A DNA stretch of 38,523 bases from Gammaproteobacteria bacterium (GCA_947469285.1 CANIOW010000027.1:1-38523), one strand, 5' to 3'; positions 20,595 to 30,769 are shown, counted from the first letter of the stretch. Program-made: numbers and translations. Notes: generated by a model not told the origin, from the letters alone.

Positions 20595-20608
20595 GCGAAC
20601 CGGTTCGC
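20595..20608. promoter_or_regulatory. 14-bp perfect palindrome upstream of tpiA (candidate operator)
   Basis: GCGAACCGGTTCGC is its own reverse complement, with a central CG step. This even-length form is typical of LacI-family operators, although no specific regulator can be named. It ends 2 bp before the weak -35 candidate of tpiA, a place where a bound protein could act on the promoter. Confidence 0.4.
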
Positions 20609-20610
20609 GA

Positions 20611-20639
20611 TTGCATTCCGCAGCGGTCGGGACTAGCAT
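20611..20639 (+). promoter_or_regulatory. Weak candidate sigma-70 promoter for tpiA
   Basis: TTGCAT (20611-20616) and TAGCAT (20634-20639) are separated by exactly 17 bp, in the 126-bp glmM-tpiA gap. The hexamers match consensus at 3 and 4 of 6 positions, so this is only suggestive. An imperfect hairpin (CTGCT-GCGG with CCGC-AGCAG, about 20567-20595) lies upstream. Confidence 0.28.
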
Positions 20640-20671
20640 GCGCGCCGCCTGACCCATCCACGGAGTTGCCC

Positions 20672-21421
20672 ATGAACCGTCGTTCCTTTGTCGCTGGCAA
20701 CTGGAAAATGCACGGTACCCGTGCCGAGAATAAACGCCTCGTGGAGGCCTTGCTGGAGGGTCTGGAGGCGCCACGTGCCGAGGTGCTGGTCTGCCCCCCG
20801 TTTCCCTACCTCGCCGAGATCGTTCGCGCGGTAAAAGGCAGCGCCATGGCGGTTGGCGGCCAGTCGGTGTGTGCGGAGGCTTCCGGTGCCTTTACCGGTG
20901 AGGTGGCGGCTGCCATGCTGCGTGACGTGGGCTGCACCCACGTCTTGGTGGGTCATTCCGAAAGACGCGCCTTGTTTGCGGAGGACGACACCTTGGTCGC
21001 GCGCAAATTCATGGCCGCTCAGGCAGCGGGCCTGACCCCCATACTCTGCGTGGGTGAAACCCTCGAACAACGCGAGCGTGGTGCCACCACCGACACTATC
21101 CTGCGCCAGTTGGATGCGGTGGTAGCGGTGGCGGGTGTTGCGGCCTTCAGTCGTGCGCTGCTGGCCTACGAGCCGGTCTGGGCAATCGGCACCGGCAAGA
21201 CCGCTTCGCCCGCCCAAGCGCAGGAGGTTCATGCCATCCTGCGTGCACGCATTGTGGCCAAAGATGCTACACTTGGCGGCCAGTTAAGGATTCTGTACGG
21301 TGGCAGTGTGAAGGCATCCAATGCCGCAGAACTGTTCTCCATGCCGGATGTCGACGGTGGTCTCGTAGGCGGGGCCTCGTTGCAGGCAGAAGAGTTCCTG
21401 CGGGTGGTGGCCGCGGCGTAA
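20672..21421 (+). CDS. tpiA: Triosephosphate isomerase TpiA
   Basis: Interconverts dihydroxyacetone phosphate and glyceraldehyde-3-phosphate. Active-site residues are all present: Asn10 and Lys12 in GNWKMHG, His95 in VLVGHSERR and Glu167 in AYEPVWAIGTGK, with the phosphate-binding ILYGGSVKASNA and GLVGGASL loops. 249 residues, normal. ATG 20672 follows GGAG at 20662-20665. The frame is open further upstream to 20579, but those residues are not conserved and would cover the candidate promoter. secG follows after 40 bp, the common tpiA-secG order. Confidence 0.97.
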   Translation: MNRRSFVAGNWKMHGTRAENKRLVEALLEGLEAPRAEVLVCPPFPYLAEIVRAVKGSAMAVGGQSVCAEASGAFTGEVAAAMLRDVGCTHVLVGHSERRALFAEDDTLVARKFMAAQAAGLTPILCVGETLEQRERGATTDTILRQLDAVVAVAGVAAFSRALLAYEPVWAIGTGKTASPAQAQEVHAILRARIVAKDATLGGQLRILYGGSVKASNAAELFSMPDVDGGLVGGASLQAEEFLRVVAAA

Positions 21422-21461
21422 GCCGCAGTCTGGCTGGTAACGGAAAGGTAGACCTAAGTCG

Positions 21462-21830
21462 ATGTTGCAGTCTGTCATCGTTTTCATCCATGCAGTGCTC
21501 GCCCTCGGTATCATCGGTGTGGTGCTCATGCAGAAGGGTAAGGGCGCCGATGCGGGTGCCGGCTTCGGCTCGGGAGCATCCGGTACGGTGTTTGGCGCGC
21601 GTGGTTCTGCCACGTTCTTGTCAAAGACCACCTCGATTCTCGCGGGCCTGTTCTTCGTCACCAGTCTTTCACTGGCTTATTTGGCCGCCCATCGAGAGAC
21701 CAAGGCGCCAACCAGCGTGCTGGATACCGCCGGCGTGCCGTCGGTTCCCGCGTTGCCAGCGGCTTTGCCGGCCTTGCCGGCGACGGTCCCAGCAGCCCCT
21801 GCCGGAGCGCCCGCCGCGCCGGCTCCCTAG
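21462..21830 (+). CDS. secG: Preprotein translocase subunit SecG
   Basis: The auxiliary subunit of the SecYEG channel. Two transmembrane helices (about 2-23 and 52-72) flank the conserved cytoplasmic loop VLMQKGKGADAGAGFGSGAS followed by TVFGARGSATFL. The C-terminal third (about 80-122) is a low-complexity Pro/Ala/Val tail with repeats of the PALPA type, which many proteobacterial SecG proteins carry in variable form. ATG 21462 follows GGAAAGG. tRNA-Leu starts 22 bp downstream with no terminator between, so the tRNA is probably cut from the secG transcript. Confidence 0.95.
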   Translation: MLQSVIVFIHAVLALGIIGVVLMQKGKGADAGAGFGSGASGTVFGARGSATFLSKTTSILAGLFFVTSLSLAYLAAHRETKAPTSVLDTAGVPSVPALPAALPALPATVPAAPAGAPAAPAP

Positions 21831-21852
21831 TTTTCACTTGTTTCCTCCGACT

Positions 21853-21937
21853 GCCTTCGTGGCGGAATTGGTAGACGCGCTAGCTTGAGGTGTTAGTGGG
21901 GTAACCCGTGCCGGTTCGAGTCCGGCCGAAGGCACCA
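21853..21937 (+). tRNA. tRNA-Leu (anticodon GAG)
   Basis: An 85-nt class II tRNA. The acceptor arms GCCTTCG and CGAAGGC pair fully, the anticodon stem CTAGC/GTTAG holds the loop TTGAGGT with anticodon GAG (21887-21889), a variable arm follows, and the T arm reads CCGGTTCGAGTCCGG. The CCA end (21935-21937) is encoded. It reads CUC and CUU leucine codons. It lies between secG and nuoA. Confidence 0.97.
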
Positions 21938-21961
21938 GTCGCAGGAAATTCAAGTAAAGCG

Positions 21962-21986
21962 AAAGCCCGGCACTGCCGGGCTTTTT
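21962..21986 (+). terminator. Rho-independent terminator after tRNA-Leu
   Basis: AAAGCCCGGC (21962-21971), loop ACT, then GCCGGGCTTT (21975-21984) continuing into TT. This strong stem of 8 GC-rich pairs with a T-run ends the tpiA-secG-tRNA-Leu transcript and insulates nuoA. Confidence 0.88.
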
Positions 21987-22050
21987 CGTATGCGTACATG
22001 CCACGCCGCGGGTGGAAAAATTGTCGGGAGAATGGCCTACACCAAACCGC

Positions 22051-22066
22051 AAGCATGCTTTAGAAT
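22051..22066 (+). promoter_or_regulatory. Candidate nuo operon promoter with overlapping palindrome
   Basis: TAGAAT at 22061-22066 is a good -10 match 46 bp before the nuoA ATG, in the 125-bp gap after the terminator. The -35 region at the right distance (about 22038-22043) is poor. A perfect 10-bp palindrome AAGCATGCTT (22051-22060) abuts the -10, suggesting activator or repressor control. Confidence 0.4.
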
Positions 22067-22111
22067 GCGCGCGTTTAGCGAAGACCTTGTTCACGTCGTT
22101 TCAGGTTGGAC

Positions 22112-22468
22112 ATGCTCGACAATTACCTGCCGATCCTGGTGTTCCTCTTCGTAGCTGGCGGCCTAGCCTTTGTGCTGGTCGGGCTGGGGTTTTTGCTTGG
22201 CCCGCGTAAACCGGACAGCCAAAAAGCCTCCACCTACGAGTGCGGTTTCGAGCCCTTCGAAGACACCCGCATGAAATTCGACGTGCGTTACTACCTCGTC
22301 GCCATCTTGTTCATCATCTTCGATCTGGAAATCGCCTTCCTGTTTCCCTGGGCTGTGTCATTGGATGCCATCGGCACCTTTGGCCTGGCTTCCATGGGTA
22401 TCTTTCTAGGTGTGCTGGTCGTGGGCTTTATTTACGAATGGAAGAAGGGAGCCCTGGAATGGGACTGA
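22112..22468 (+). CDS. nuoA: NADH-quinone oxidoreductase subunit A (NuoA)
   Basis: A small membrane subunit of complex I at the quinone-site junction. Three transmembrane helices (about 6-28, 60-80 and 88-108) and the conserved cytoplasmic loop ending [20 protein letters not shown] identify it. The Cys in ECG is the redox-sensitive residue of the family. 118 residues from ATG 22112 (CAGG at 22102-22105); a TTG at 22106 would add two residues. Its end overlaps nuoB by 10 bp. Confidence 0.96.
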   Translation: MLDNYLPILVFLFVAGGLAFVLVGLGFLLGPRKPDSQKASTYECGFEPFEDTRMKFDVRYYLVAILFIIFDLEIAFLFPWAVSLDAIGTFGLASMGIFLGVLVVGFIYEWKKGALEWD

Positions 22469-22989
22469 CCGCCACTGCACCGGCTGCGGCCGCGCCGGAA
22501 GACTTCGGCACTGAAGAGAGTGGGATGGCCGGTAAGGGCTTCCTGACCACCAGCGTCGATGCCGTCATGAACTGGGCGCGTACCGGTTCGTTGTGGCCGA
22601 TGACCTTCGGCCTGGCGTGCTGTGCGGTTGAAATGATGCACGCTGGTGCTGCGCGTTATGACCTCGACCGCTTCGGTGTGGTGTTCCGCCCAAGCCCGCG
22701 TCAGTCCGACGTCATGATTGTCGCCGGCACCCTGGTCAACAAGATGGCCCCTGCACTGCGCAAGGTCTATGACCAGATGCCCGAGCCGCGGTGGGTGATC
22801 AGCATGGGTTCCTGCGCCAATGGCGGCGGGTACTACCACTACTCCTATGCCGTGGTGCGCGGCTGTGACCGCATTGTGCCAGTCGATGTCTATGTGCCGG
22901 GGTGCCCGCCTACGGCGGAAGCCCTCCTGTATGGCATCTTGCAGCTGCAGAAAAAGATCCGTCGTACCAGCACCATCGCGCGGCCATAA
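22459..22989 (+). CDS. nuoB: NADH-quinone oxidoreductase subunit B (NuoB)
   Basis: The peripheral-arm subunit holding the terminal [4Fe-4S] cluster N2, which passes electrons to quinone. The four ligands are visible: tandem Cys54-Cys55 in [10 protein letters not shown], Cys119 in MGSCANGGG and Cys149 in [14 protein letters not shown]. 176 residues, with a slightly long Ala-rich N-terminus. ATG 22459 lies inside the nuoA 3' end after GGGAGCC, so translation is coupled. Confidence 0.97.
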   Translation: MGLTATAPAAAAPEDFGTEESGMAGKGFLTTSVDAVMNWARTGSLWPMTFGLACCAVEMMHAGAARYDLDRFGVVFRPSPRQSDVMIVAGTLVNKMAPALRKVYDQMPEPRWVISMGSCANGGGYYHYSYAVVRGCDRIVPVDVYVPGCPPTAEALLYGILQLQKKIRRTSTIARP

Positions 22990-23016
22990 GCGCCGCCTCC
23001 AGGTTGAGCAAGACGC

Positions 23017-23775
23017 ATGAACCCAACTCCTGAAGCTGACGTCGAGGGCACTGCCGTGGAACCCACCACCGCGCTCGGGCGCTTGAGTGCGGCGCTCTCC
23101 GCTCGCTTTGGCGATACGGTGCAAGCGCTGCCAGCCGTGGCGGGTGAAGTGGCCATTGAAGTCACTCAGGCGAACTGGCGCACGGTGTGTACTGCTTTGC
23201 GCGACGCGCCTGAACTGTGTTTTGAACAGCTGATCGACCTCTCGGGTATCGACTACCTGCACTATGGCCTGGCCGAATGGAAGACGGAGGCGGCGACGCG
23301 TTCGGGCTTCTCCCGCGGCGGCAATCGTTTCGTCGGTCTGGGTAACGCCGCACCGGGCGAATCGGCACAGCCAGCCCGGTTTGCGGTGGTCATCCACCTG
23401 TTGTCGGTGACGCATAACTGGCGGTTGCGGGTGCAGTGTGCCTGCCTTGGCGAGGACATGCCGCTGGCCGACTCGCTGGTAGAGGTGTGGGCCGCGGCCA
23501 ATTGGTACGAGCGCGAAGCCTTCGACCTCTACGGCATCTTGTTTAACGGCCACCCGGACCTGCGGCGGTTGCTAACGGATTACGGTTTTATCGGCCACCC
23601 ATTCCGCAAAGACTTCCCGCTGGCGGGCTATGTGGAAGTGCGTTACGACCCCACCCGGCAGCGGGTGGTGTATGAGCCGGTGTCCATCGAGCCGCGCGTG
23701 GTGGTACCGAAAACCCTCCGCGATGACAATCGCTACGCCCCGGGCCTGACGGCTCGGCCGGCCGACCGTGGTTGA
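23017..23775 (+). CDS. nuoC: NADH-quinone oxidoreductase subunit C (NuoC)
   Basis: The 30-kDa peripheral-arm subunit. Signature segments are [12 protein letters not shown], the [20 protein letters not shown] helix region, and [18 protein letters not shown] followed by GYVEVRYD. The 252-residue protein stands alone and is not fused to NuoD, unlike in E. coli and Pseudomonas, which is useful for placing the organism. The first 25 residues are a variable acidic leader. ATG 23017 lies 27 bp after nuoB; nuoD follows after 10 bp. Confidence 0.96.
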   Translation: MNPTPEADVEGTAVEPTTALGRLSAALSARFGDTVQALPAVAGEVAIEVTQANWRTVCTALRDAPELCFEQLIDLSGIDYLHYGLAEWKTEAATRSGFSRGGNRFVGLGNAAPGESAQPARFAVVIHLLSVTHNWRLRVQCACLGEDMPLADSLVEVWAAANWYEREAFDLYGILFNGHPDLRRLLTDYGFIGHPFRKDFPLAGYVEVRYDPTRQRVVYEPVSIEPRVVVPKTLRDDNRYAPGLTARPADRG

Positions 23776-23785
23776 GGGGGCCTCC

Positions 23786-25039
23786 ATGAGCGAATTTCGC
23801 AATTTCACCCTGAATTTTGGCCCGCAGCATCCAGCGGCGCACGGCGTATTGCGTCTGGTGTTGGAGATGGACGGCGAAGTGATCCAGAAGGCGGACCCGC
23901 ACGTCGGCCTGCTGCACCGTGGGACGGAAAAGCTCGCCGAAACCAAGCCCTTCAACCAGTCCATCGGCTACATGGACCGGCTCGACTACGTGTCCATGAT
24001 GTGCAACGAGCACGCCTATGTCATGGCCATCGAAAAGCTGATGGGTGTTGAGGTGCCGCTGCGGGCGCAGTACATCCGCGTCATGTTTGACGAGATTACT
24101 CGCGTGCTGAACCACCTGATGTGGCTCGGCGCGCATGGGCTCGACATTGGCGCGATGACCATCTTCCTGTATTGCTTCCGCGAGCGTGAAGACCTGATGG
24201 ACTGCTATGAGGCGGTGTCGGGCGCGCGCATGCATGCCACCTATTACCGCCCAGGCGGCGTCTACCGCGATCTGCCGGATACCATGCCGCAGTACAAGCC
24301 CTCCAAGTTCCGCAGCGCCAAGGACATTGCGCGGCTGAATGATAAGCGCGGTGGCAGCCTGCTGGATTTTCTGCAGGATTTCACCGACCGCTTCCCGGCC
24401 TGCGTGGATGAATATGAAACACTGCTGACGGACAACCGTATCTGGAAGCAGCGCACCGTGAATATCGGCGTGGTGTCACCGGAGCGGGCGCTGCAGCTGG
24501 GGTTTACCGGTCCCATGCTGCGTGGCTCCGGGCTCGCCTGGGACTTGCGTAAGAAGCAGCCGTACGACGTTTACGACCGCGTCGACTTCGACATTCCGGT
24601 AGGCACTAACGGCGACTGCTACGACCGCTACTTGGTGCGCGTCGAGGAAATGCGCCAGTCCAACCACATCATTCGCCAGTGCATTACGTGGCTACGCGCG
24701 AACGCAGGCCCGGTGATGGTCGACGACCGCAAGGTGCGCCCGCCGCGCCGCGAAGAAATGAAAGGCGACATGGAGTCGCTCATCCACCACTTTAAGCTGA
24801 TGACGGAAGGCTATGCGGTGCCGGAAGGGCAGGCGTATGCCGCCGTGGAGGCGCCGAAGGGTGAATTTGGTATCTGGCTGGTGTCCGATGGTGCCAACAA
24901 ACCTTACCGTGTGAAGTGCCGTGCGCCCGGGTTCCCGCACCTTGCGGCACTCGACGAGATGGTTCGCGGCCATATGCTGGCAGACGTGGTGGCGGTGATT
25001 GGGACCGCTGACATCGTGTTCGGGGAGATTGACCGCTGA
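23786..25039 (+). CDS. nuoD: NADH-quinone oxidoreductase subunit D (NuoD)
   Basis: The 49-kDa subunit forming the quinone pocket with NuoB, related to NiFe-hydrogenase large subunits. The N-terminal [15 protein letters not shown] (10-24) carries the His of the quinone site. Next come [30 protein letters not shown] and [20 protein letters not shown]. The C-terminus, FGEIDR, is conserved. 417 residues. ATG 23786 follows GAGGGGG; the GTG at 23768 would overlap nuoC. The stop overlaps the nuoE start by one base (TGATG). Confidence 0.97.
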   Translation: MSEFRNFTLNFGPQHPAAHGVLRLVLEMDGEVIQKADPHVGLLHRGTEKLAETKPFNQSIGYMDRLDYVSMMCNEHAYVMAIEKLMGVEVPLRAQYIRVMFDEITRVLNHLMWLGAHGLDIGAMTIFLYCFREREDLMDCYEAVSGARMHATYYRPGGVYRDLPDTMPQYKPSKFRSAKDIARLNDKRGGSLLDFLQDFTDRFPACVDEYETLLTDNRIWKQRTVNIGVVSPERALQLGFTGPMLRGSGLAWDLRKKQPYDVYDRVDFDIPVGTNGDCYDRYLVRVEEMRQSNHIIRQCITWLRANAGPVMVDDRKVRPPRREEMKGDMESLIHHFKLMTEGYAVPEGQAYAAVEAPKGEFGIWLVSDGANKPYRVKCRAPGFPHLAALDEMVRGHMLADVVAVIGTADIVFGEIDR

Positions 25040-25557
25040 TGGCCATTGATCCGGTAACGCCCGTGGCGGGCAAAGCTGCGCTGCTCTCGGCGCACACGCG
25101 CCATGAAATTGACGGCTATCTGGCCAAGTTTCCGCCTGAGCAGCGGCGCTCGGCGGTGCTCGGTGCCTTGCGCGAGGCGCAGCACCAAAACCTCGGCTGG
25201 TTGTCGGTGCCCATCATGGATGCCGTGGCAGACTACTTGGGCCTGCCGCCCATTCAAGTCTACGAGGTGGCCAGTTTCTACTCGATGTTCGAGACCAAGC
25301 CTTGCGGTCGCGTGCATGTGTCGGTGTGCACCAATATCAGTTGCATGCTCCGCGGATCAGACGCCATCGTGGCGCAGGTGGAGAAGAAGCTGGGTATCAA
25401 GACCGGGGAGAGCACGCCCGACGGTAAGTTCTACCTGAAGCAGGAAGAAGAGTGCCTGGCGGCGTGCAACAACGCGCCGATGATGATGGTCGACCACGTC
25501 TATTACGAGAACCTGACGCCGGAAACGGTGGACCAGATTCTCGACGCTGTTCAGTGA
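25039..25557 (+). CDS. nuoE: NADH-quinone oxidoreductase subunit E (NuoE)
   Basis: The 24-kDa thioredoxin-fold subunit with [2Fe-2S] cluster N1a. The ligands are Cys97 and Cys102 in [11 protein letters not shown] and Cys139 and Cys143 in [11 protein letters not shown]. The helical N-terminal domain ([20 protein letters not shown], then VASFYSMF) is intact. 172 residues. It pairs with NuoF at the NADH-oxidizing end of the complex. Confidence 0.97.
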   Translation: MAIDPVTPVAGKAALLSAHTRHEIDGYLAKFPPEQRRSAVLGALREAQHQNLGWLSVPIMDAVADYLGLPPIQVYEVASFYSMFETKPCGRVHVSVCTNISCMLRGSDAIVAQVEKKLGIKTGESTPDGKFYLKQEEECLAACNNAPMMMVDHVYYENLTPETVDQILDAVQ

Positions 25558-25568
25558 GGCTGACCGAC

Positions 25569-26891
25569 ATGACTGCTGTGACTGCCGGCAAGTACCCGAT
25601 GAACCAAGTGGTGTTCGAGCCGCTAGCGCTCGAGCGTAGCTGGGAGCTCGCCACCTACCGCCAGATCGGCGGTTACGCGGCTTGGGAAAAAATTCTGCGC
25701 GAGAAAATCCCCCCGGAGCAGATCATCGAAGAGCTGAAAGCTTCGGGCTTGCGCGGTCGCGGCGGCGCGGGGTTTCCCACCGGCCTGAAATGGAGCTTCA
25801 TGCCGCGCAAGTCGCCCGGCCAGAAGTACGCGGTCTGCAACTCGGATGAATCCGAACCGGGCACTTGCCATGACCGCGATATCTTGCGTTACAACCCGCA
25901 TTCCGTGATTGAAGGCATGGCCATCGGCGGCTACTGCATGGGCGCCACGGTCGGCTATAACTACATTCGCGGTGAATTTCTCGCCGAACCGGTGCCACGC
26001 TTCGAGGCGGCCTTGCAGGAAGCCTATGCGGGCGGCTTGCTGGGCAAGGGGTTGCTCGGCACCGACGTCGACTTCGATCTCTACACGGCGGTGGGCGCAG
26101 GCGCTTACATCTGCGGCGAGGAAACGGCGTTACTCGAGTCACTCGAGGGCAAGCAGGGTAAGCCCCGCTTCAAGCCGCCGTTCCCGGCCAACTTTGGGCT
26201 CTATGGCAAGCCCACCACCATCAACAACACGCAAAGTTACGCCTCGGTGCCCACCATCTTGCGCAAGGGCGCGAAATGGTTTGCCGATCTTGGCACCACC
26301 AATGCGGGCGGCACGGTGGTGTTCTCCGTGTCAGGCCATGTGAATAACCCGGGCAACTTTGAGCTGCCGCTCGGCATCCCTTTTAGCGACCTGCTGGAGA
26401 TTGCCGGTGGGGTGTGGAAAGGGCGCAAGCTGAAAGCGGTCATCCCGGGAGGCTCGTCAGTGCCGGTGATGCCTGCCGCCAATATCCTCGGCGCCAATAT
26501 GGACTACGACAGCTTGAAAAAAGCCGGTTCGTCGGTGGGTTCTGCGGCGGTGATCGTCATGGACGAGACCACCTGCATGGTGCGCGTGCTGGAGCGCCTG
26601 TCACGCTTTTACAAAGCGGAAAGCTGCGGCCAGTGCACGCCTTGCCGTGAAGGGACCGGTTGGATGAACCGCTTGATCTGCCGCATTTTGGCAGGGCAAG
26701 GCAAACACGAAGATCTGAACCTGCTGCTGGATGTGGCTGGGCGTATTGAGGGGCACACCATTTGTGCCCTCGGTGACGCGGCAGCCTGGCCGGTGCAGAG
26801 CTTCTTGAAACATTTCCGCCATGAGTTCGAGTACATGATCGACCATGGTGGCCGCAGTATCGTCGACGATCCCGCGCAGCGGGCAGCCTGA
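25569..26891 (+). CDS. nuoF: NADH-quinone oxidoreductase subunit F (NuoF)
   Basis: The NADH- and FMN-binding subunit. The glycine-rich [13 protein letters not shown] (63-75) and the region [19 protein letters not shown] (177-195) form the nucleotide and flavin sites. The [4Fe-4S] cluster N3 is bound by Cys353, Cys356 and Cys359 in [13 protein letters not shown] and by Cys399 in TICALGD. 440 residues. I used ATG 25569, 11 bp after nuoE, with GAGG upstream; an ATG at 25599 is a possible shorter start. Confidence 0.97.
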   Translation: MTAVTAGKYPMNQVVFEPLALERSWELATYRQIGGYAAWEKILREKIPPEQIIEELKASGLRGRGGAGFPTGLKWSFMPRKSPGQKYAVCNSDESEPGTCHDRDILRYNPHSVIEGMAIGGYCMGATVGYNYIRGEFLAEPVPRFEAALQEAYAGGLLGKGLLGTDVDFDLYTAVGAGAYICGEETALLESLEGKQGKPRFKPPFPANFGLYGKPTTINNTQSYASVPTILRKGAKWFADLGTTNAGGTVVFSVSGHVNNPGNFELPLGIPFSDLLEIAGGVWKGRKLKAVIPGGSSVPVMPAANILGANMDYDSLKKAGSSVGSAAVIVMDETTCMVRVLERLSRFYKAESCGQCTPCREGTGWMNRLICRILAGQGKHEDLNLLLDVAGRIEGHTICALGDAAAWPVQSFLKHFRHEFEYMIDHGGRSIVDDPAQRAA

Positions 26892-26904
26892 GGCAGACGG
26901 CACC

Positions 26905-29103
26905 ATGAGCCAAGATCTGGTCAACGTCGAAGTCAATGGCGTCGCACGCCAGGCCCGCAAGGGTCAGATGATCATCCACGTCACGGATGCTCACGGCGAC
27001 TATGTGCCGCGGTTTTGCTACCACGACAAACTGTCGGTGGCGGCGAACTGTCGCATGTGTCTGGTGGAGGTGGAGAAAGCACCCAAGCCGCTGCCTGCCT
27101 GCGCCACGCCGGTGATGGAAGGCATGAAAATCTTCACCAAGTCGCCACGCGCCATTGCGGCGCAGAAAGCGACCATGGAGTTTTTGCTGATCAACCATCC
27201 ACTCGACTGCCCCATCTGCGACCAGGGCGGCGAATGTGAACTCCAAGACTTGGCGATGGGCTATGGCCGCGACATCGCTCGCTACAGCGACCAGAAGCGG
27301 GTAGTGAAAGACAAGAATATCGGCCCGCTGGTGTCCACCGACATGACCCGCTGCATTCACTGCACGCGGTGTGTTCGCTTCACCGAAGAAATTGCCGGTC
27401 TGCAGACACTGGGTACACTGGGTCGTGGCGAGAACACCGAGATTGGTACCTTTGTCGAGCAGGCGGTCGATCACGAGCTGTCGGGCAATCTGATCGACTT
27501 GTGCCCGGTGGGGGCGCTGAACTCTAAACCGTTCCGCTTTCAGGGCCGCAGCTGGGAAATGGCCCAGCATGAGATGGTCTCGCCGCATGACTGTGCCGGC
27601 ACGAATCTCTACGGTCATGTGCTGCGTGGCAAGCTGATGCGCGTGGTGCCGCGCACCAACGAGGCGATCAACGAAACCTGGATAGCCGACCGCGACCGGT
27701 TTTCTTACGAAGGGATCTACGCCGCCGACCGGCTGCAGAAGCCGCAAATCCGCGAAGGAGGGGAGTGGCGCGAGGTGGATTGGGAGACGGCGTTGGAGAA
27801 AGCCGTGAACGGTATCAAAGCCGTCGTGGCCCAACATGGCGCGCACCAGCTAGGCGTGCTCAGCTCGCCCAGCGCTACGGTGGAAGAGCTGCATCTGCTG
27901 GCGCGCGTGTCGCGTGCGTTGGGCACGGCCAATCTCGATACTCGTCTGCGTCAGCACGACTTCCGTGACCAAAATGCGGACCCGCTGTACCCCTCGTTGG
28001 GGGTAGCAGTCGCAGACATTGAAGCGCTGGACGGCGTGCTGGTGGTGGGTGCGGACTTGCGTCGCGAAGCCCCCGTGCTGGCGCATCGTTTGCGGAAAGC
28101 AGCCTTGCGCAAGGGCACGCCAGCCCAGGTGGCTTTCCTGAATCCTGCGGCGTTCACTTACCATTTCCCGGTGGCCGCCCAAGTGGTGGCCCCACCGGCC
28201 GATTGGGTCGCAACGCTTGGCGCGCTGGTACGCGCCGCGGCGGACCACACTGGCCAACCGGTGCCGGCTGCGCTGCAGGCGCTGGCGGCGGTGGCACAGG
28301 TGACCGACACTGACCGCACTGCGGTGGCCGCCTTGCTGAGCGGCGAGCGGCGGGTGGTGTGGCTTGGTGCCTTGGCGCTGCGGCATACCGCTTTCGCCGA
28401 CCTGCGCGCCGCAGCCGCGGCGCTGGCGGCTTTAACGGGCGCTACCCTCGGTTATCTTTCTGAAGGCAGCAACGCGGCGGGTGCGGCGCTGGTGGGGTTC
28501 CTGCCGCATCGCGAGGCTGGCCTGCGCACTTTACCGCGACAGGGGCTGGATGCCCGCGCCATGTTGCAAGCACGGCTGAAGGCCTATGTGCTGTTTGGCG
28601 GTGTGGAAGCGGAAGACTGCGCATTTTCCCAGACCGCCACCGTGCTGGAGGCGGCGGATTTTGTCGTCGCCCTAACCCCGTTTGCTCCGCCGTCGGTGCT
28701 GGCCATGGCGGACGTATTGCTGCCTATTGGTACCTTCGCGGAAACCTCGGGCACCTACGTCAATGCCGCGGGCAGCTGGCAGAGCTTTGGTGGCGTTGCG
28801 CGCCCCGTCGGCGAGGCGCGTCCCGGCTGGAAGGTGCTGCGCGTACTAGGCAATCTGTGTGGGTTGCCGGGATTTGACTACGTCACCTCGGAAGAAGTGC
28901 GCGATGAGGCACTCAAGAGCGCTGGCGTTGACCTAACTGCCGTTCCCGCACTACCCACGGCGCCTTATGCCGGTACGCACGTCCCCTTGGCAGATACCGG
29001 CTCCACGGTGGACGTGGCGATGTACGGCATGGATGCCGTGCTGCGTCGTGCTACGGCACTGCAACGCACGCCAGAAGCCTTGCGCGGCACGGCCGCGTAC
29101 TGA
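26905..29103 (+). CDS. nuoG: NADH-quinone oxidoreductase subunit G (NuoG)
   Basis: The 75-kDa subunit, with a ferredoxin-like N-terminus and a molybdopterin-oxidoreductase-like C-terminus that has lost its cofactor role. Cluster ligands: [2Fe-2S] N1b at Cys38, 49, 52 and 66; N5 at His98, Cys102, 105 and 111; N4 at Cys150, 153, 156 and 200. The four Cys of the extra N7 cluster found in E. coli NuoG are not present; only one Cys occurs in that region (SPHDCAGTN). The 732 residues make it one of the shorter forms, and the C-terminal half is Ala/Leu-rich and less conserved. ATG 26905 lies 13 bp after nuoF. Confidence 0.96.
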   Translation: MSQDLVNVEVNGVARQARKGQMIIHVTDAHGDYVPRFCYHDKLSVAANCRMCLVEVEKAPKPLPACATPVMEGMKIFTKSPRAIAAQKATMEFLLINHPLDCPICDQGGECELQDLAMGYGRDIARYSDQKRVVKDKNIGPLVSTDMTRCIHCTRCVRFTEEIAGLQTLGTLGRGENTEIGTFVEQAVDHELSGNLIDLCPVGALNSKPFRFQGRSWEMAQHEMVSPHDCAGTNLYGHVLRGKLMRVVPRTNEAINETWIADRDRFSYEGIYAADRLQKPQIREGGEWREVDWETALEKAVNGIKAVVAQHGAHQLGVLSSPSATVEELHLLARVSRALGTANLDTRLRQHDFRDQNADPLYPSLGVAVADIEALDGVLVVGADLRREAPVLAHRLRKAALRKGTPAQVAFLNPAAFTYHFPVAAQVVAPPADWVATLGALVRAAADHTGQPVPAALQALAAVAQVTDTDRTAVAALLSGERRVVWLGALALRHTAFADLRAAAAALAALTGATLGYLSEGSNAAGAALVGFLPHREAGLRTLPRQGLDARAMLQARLKAYVLFGGVEAEDCAFSQTATVLEAADFVVALTPFAPPSVLAMADVLLPIGTFAETSGTYVNAAGSWQSFGGVARPVGEARPGWKVLRVLGNLCGLPGFDYVTSEEVRDEALKSAGVDLTAVPALPTAPYAGTHVPLADTGSTVDVAMYGMDAVLRRATALQRTPEALRGTAAY

Positions 29104-29111
29104 GGATGCCC

Positions 29112-30221
29112 ATGGAACTTATCCAGCAACTGCTCATTTCTGTGCTTGGTTTCGACGCCGGCAGTGCCGCGACCACGGCCAACCTGCTGTGGATTCTGCT
29201 CCAGATTCTGCTGGTGACCATCTCGGTCATCCTGTGCGTGGCCTACACCACGCTGGCAGAGCGCAAGATCATCGGCTGGATGCAGCTACGCCTTGGACCC
29301 AACCGCGTTGGGCCATGGGGGCTGCTACAGCCGTTTGCAGACGTCTTCAAGCTGTTGCTGAAAGAAGTGCTGGTGCCGGCCAATGCCGACAAGCTCTTGT
29401 TTCTGCTGGCCCCCATTCTGTCGCTCGCCCCGGCGCTCGCCGCCTGGGCGGTGGTGTCGTTTAACCCCACCTTTACCATCGCCAACATCGACGCGGGCCT
29501 GCTGTATATCCTGGCCCTGACCTCCATGGGGGTCTATGGAGTCATCCTCGCCGGCTGGGCAGCCAATTCGAAATACGCTTTTTTGGGCGCCATGCGTTCG
29601 GCAGCACAAATTGTCGCTTATGAAATCGCCATGGGTTTTTCGCTCGTTGGGGTGCTGATGGTCAGCGGTTCGCTGAACCTCGGCAAGATCGTTGCCAGCC
29701 AGCAGGGGGGGTTATTCCACTGGAACTGGCTGTGGCTGTTTCCCCTGTTCATTGTGTATTTCATCTCCGGCGTCGCCGAAACCAACCGCGCGCCGTTTGA
29801 CGTGGCCGAAGGCGAGTCGGAAATCGTCGCGGGCTTCCATGTGGAATATTCGGGTGCCACCTTCGCGGTGCTGTTTGCGCTGCCCGAATACGCCAACATG
29901 ATCCTCATCAGCCTGCTGACGGCCACCATGTTCATGGGTGGCTGGCTGAGCCCCTTCGATGGTCTTTTCTCAGCAAGCGGTATATTCGCCTGGCTCGCTG
30001 CGCCAAGCTTCCTCTGGCTCGGCATCAAGACGTCTTGCTTCCTGTTCGTGTTCCTGTGGATTCGTGCCACCTTCCCGCGTTACCGCTATGACCAGATCAT
30101 GCGGCTGGGCTGGAAAGTGCTCATCCCGGTGACGCTGGTATGGATCGCCGTTGAAGGCGTGATGGTGTGGCTCAAGGTCGGTCCGTGGGCAGTCGCTGCC
30201 GCCGCCGCCGTGGCCTCGTAA
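29112..30221 (+). CDS. nuoH: NADH-quinone oxidoreductase subunit H (NuoH)
   Basis: The membrane subunit (ND1) that forms much of the quinone channel. Eight or so transmembrane helices. Conserved loops are [20 protein letters not shown] followed by [19 protein letters not shown], and the cytoplasmic [20 protein letters not shown], whose acidic residues link quinone reduction to proton pumping. 369 residues from ATG 29112, chosen because GAGG (29102-29105) is well spaced; ATG 29106 would abut it. Confidence 0.96.
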   Translation: MELIQQLLISVLGFDAGSAATTANLLWILLQILLVTISVILCVAYTTLAERKIIGWMQLRLGPNRVGPWGLLQPFADVFKLLLKEVLVPANADKLLFLLAPILSLAPALAAWAVVSFNPTFTIANIDAGLLYILALTSMGVYGVILAGWAANSKYAFLGAMRSAAQIVAYEIAMGFSLVGVLMVSGSLNLGKIVASQQGGLFHWNWLWLFPLFIVYFISGVAETNRAPFDVAEGESEIVAGFHVEYSGATFAVLFALPEYANMILISLLTATMFMGGWLSPFDGLFSASGIFAWLAAPSFLWLGIKTSCFLFVFLWIRATFPRYRYDQIMRLGWKVLIPVTLVWIAVEGVMVWLKVGPWAVAAAAAVAS

Positions 30222-30247
30222 GCGCGTTCGGCACCGAGGTAAACAAA

Positions 30248-30736
30248 ATGCAATCCATCCGCAATCTTGCCAAGACCTTCTTCCTGTCGGAGCTCCGTGC
30301 CGGCATGGCGATAACGTTCAAGGCCATGTTCGCCACCCCGGTCACGGTGCGGTACCCGGAGGAGAAGGCGCCACAGTCGCCGCGTTTCCGTGGCCTGCAT
30401 GCGCTGCGTCGTTACCCCAACGGCGAGGAACGCTGCATTGCCTGCAAGCTGTGCGAAGCCGTGTGCCCGGCACTGGCGATTACTATTGACAGCGACGTGA
30501 GCGCCGATGGTACCCGCCGTACCACGCGCTACGACATCGACCTGTTCAAGTGCATCTTCTGTGGCTTTTGCGAAGAAGCCTGTCCGGTAGATGCCATTGT
30601 GGAAACCCGTATCCATGAGTACCACATGGAAAACCGCGGTGAGAACATCATGAACAAAGACAAACTGCTGGCGGTCGGTGACCGCTATGAAGCGATGATC
30701 GCCGCCGACAAGGCAGCGGACGCCCGGTACCGCTGA
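30248..30736 (+). CDS. nuoI: NADH-quinone oxidoreductase subunit I (NuoI)
   Basis: The 8Fe ferredoxin-like subunit carrying clusters N6a and N6b. Two CxxCxxCxxxCP motifs: Cys63, 66, 69, 73 ([13 protein letters not shown]) and Cys102, 105, 108, 112 ([13 protein letters not shown]). An N-terminal amphipathic helix (about 5-30) lies on the membrane. 162 residues. ATG 30248 follows GAGG at 30235-30238; the frame is open upstream into nuoH, but those residues are not conserved. Confidence 0.97.
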   Translation: MQSIRNLAKTFFLSELRAGMAITFKAMFATPVTVRYPEEKAPQSPRFRGLHALRRYPNGEERCIACKLCEAVCPALAITIDSDVSADGTRRTTRYDIDLFKCIFCGFCEEACPVDAIVETRIHEYHMENRGENIMNKDKLLAVGDRYEAMIAADKAADARYR

Positions 30737-30769
30737 AGCACGACACCCCGGAACAGGCAGACAACCCAA

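Noticed and set aside
21720-21827. Repeated PALPA-type codons at the end of secG as a possible repeat element
   Set aside because: It is an in-frame low-complexity Pro/Ala tail, common and variable in proteobacterial SecG, not a DNA repeat or CRISPR.
26557-27846. A 429-codon antisense frame over nuoF/nuoG
   Set aside because: It spans the boundary of two intact conserved genes and has a His/Arg-rich, low-complexity composition typical of reverse-strand reading of GC-rich codons.
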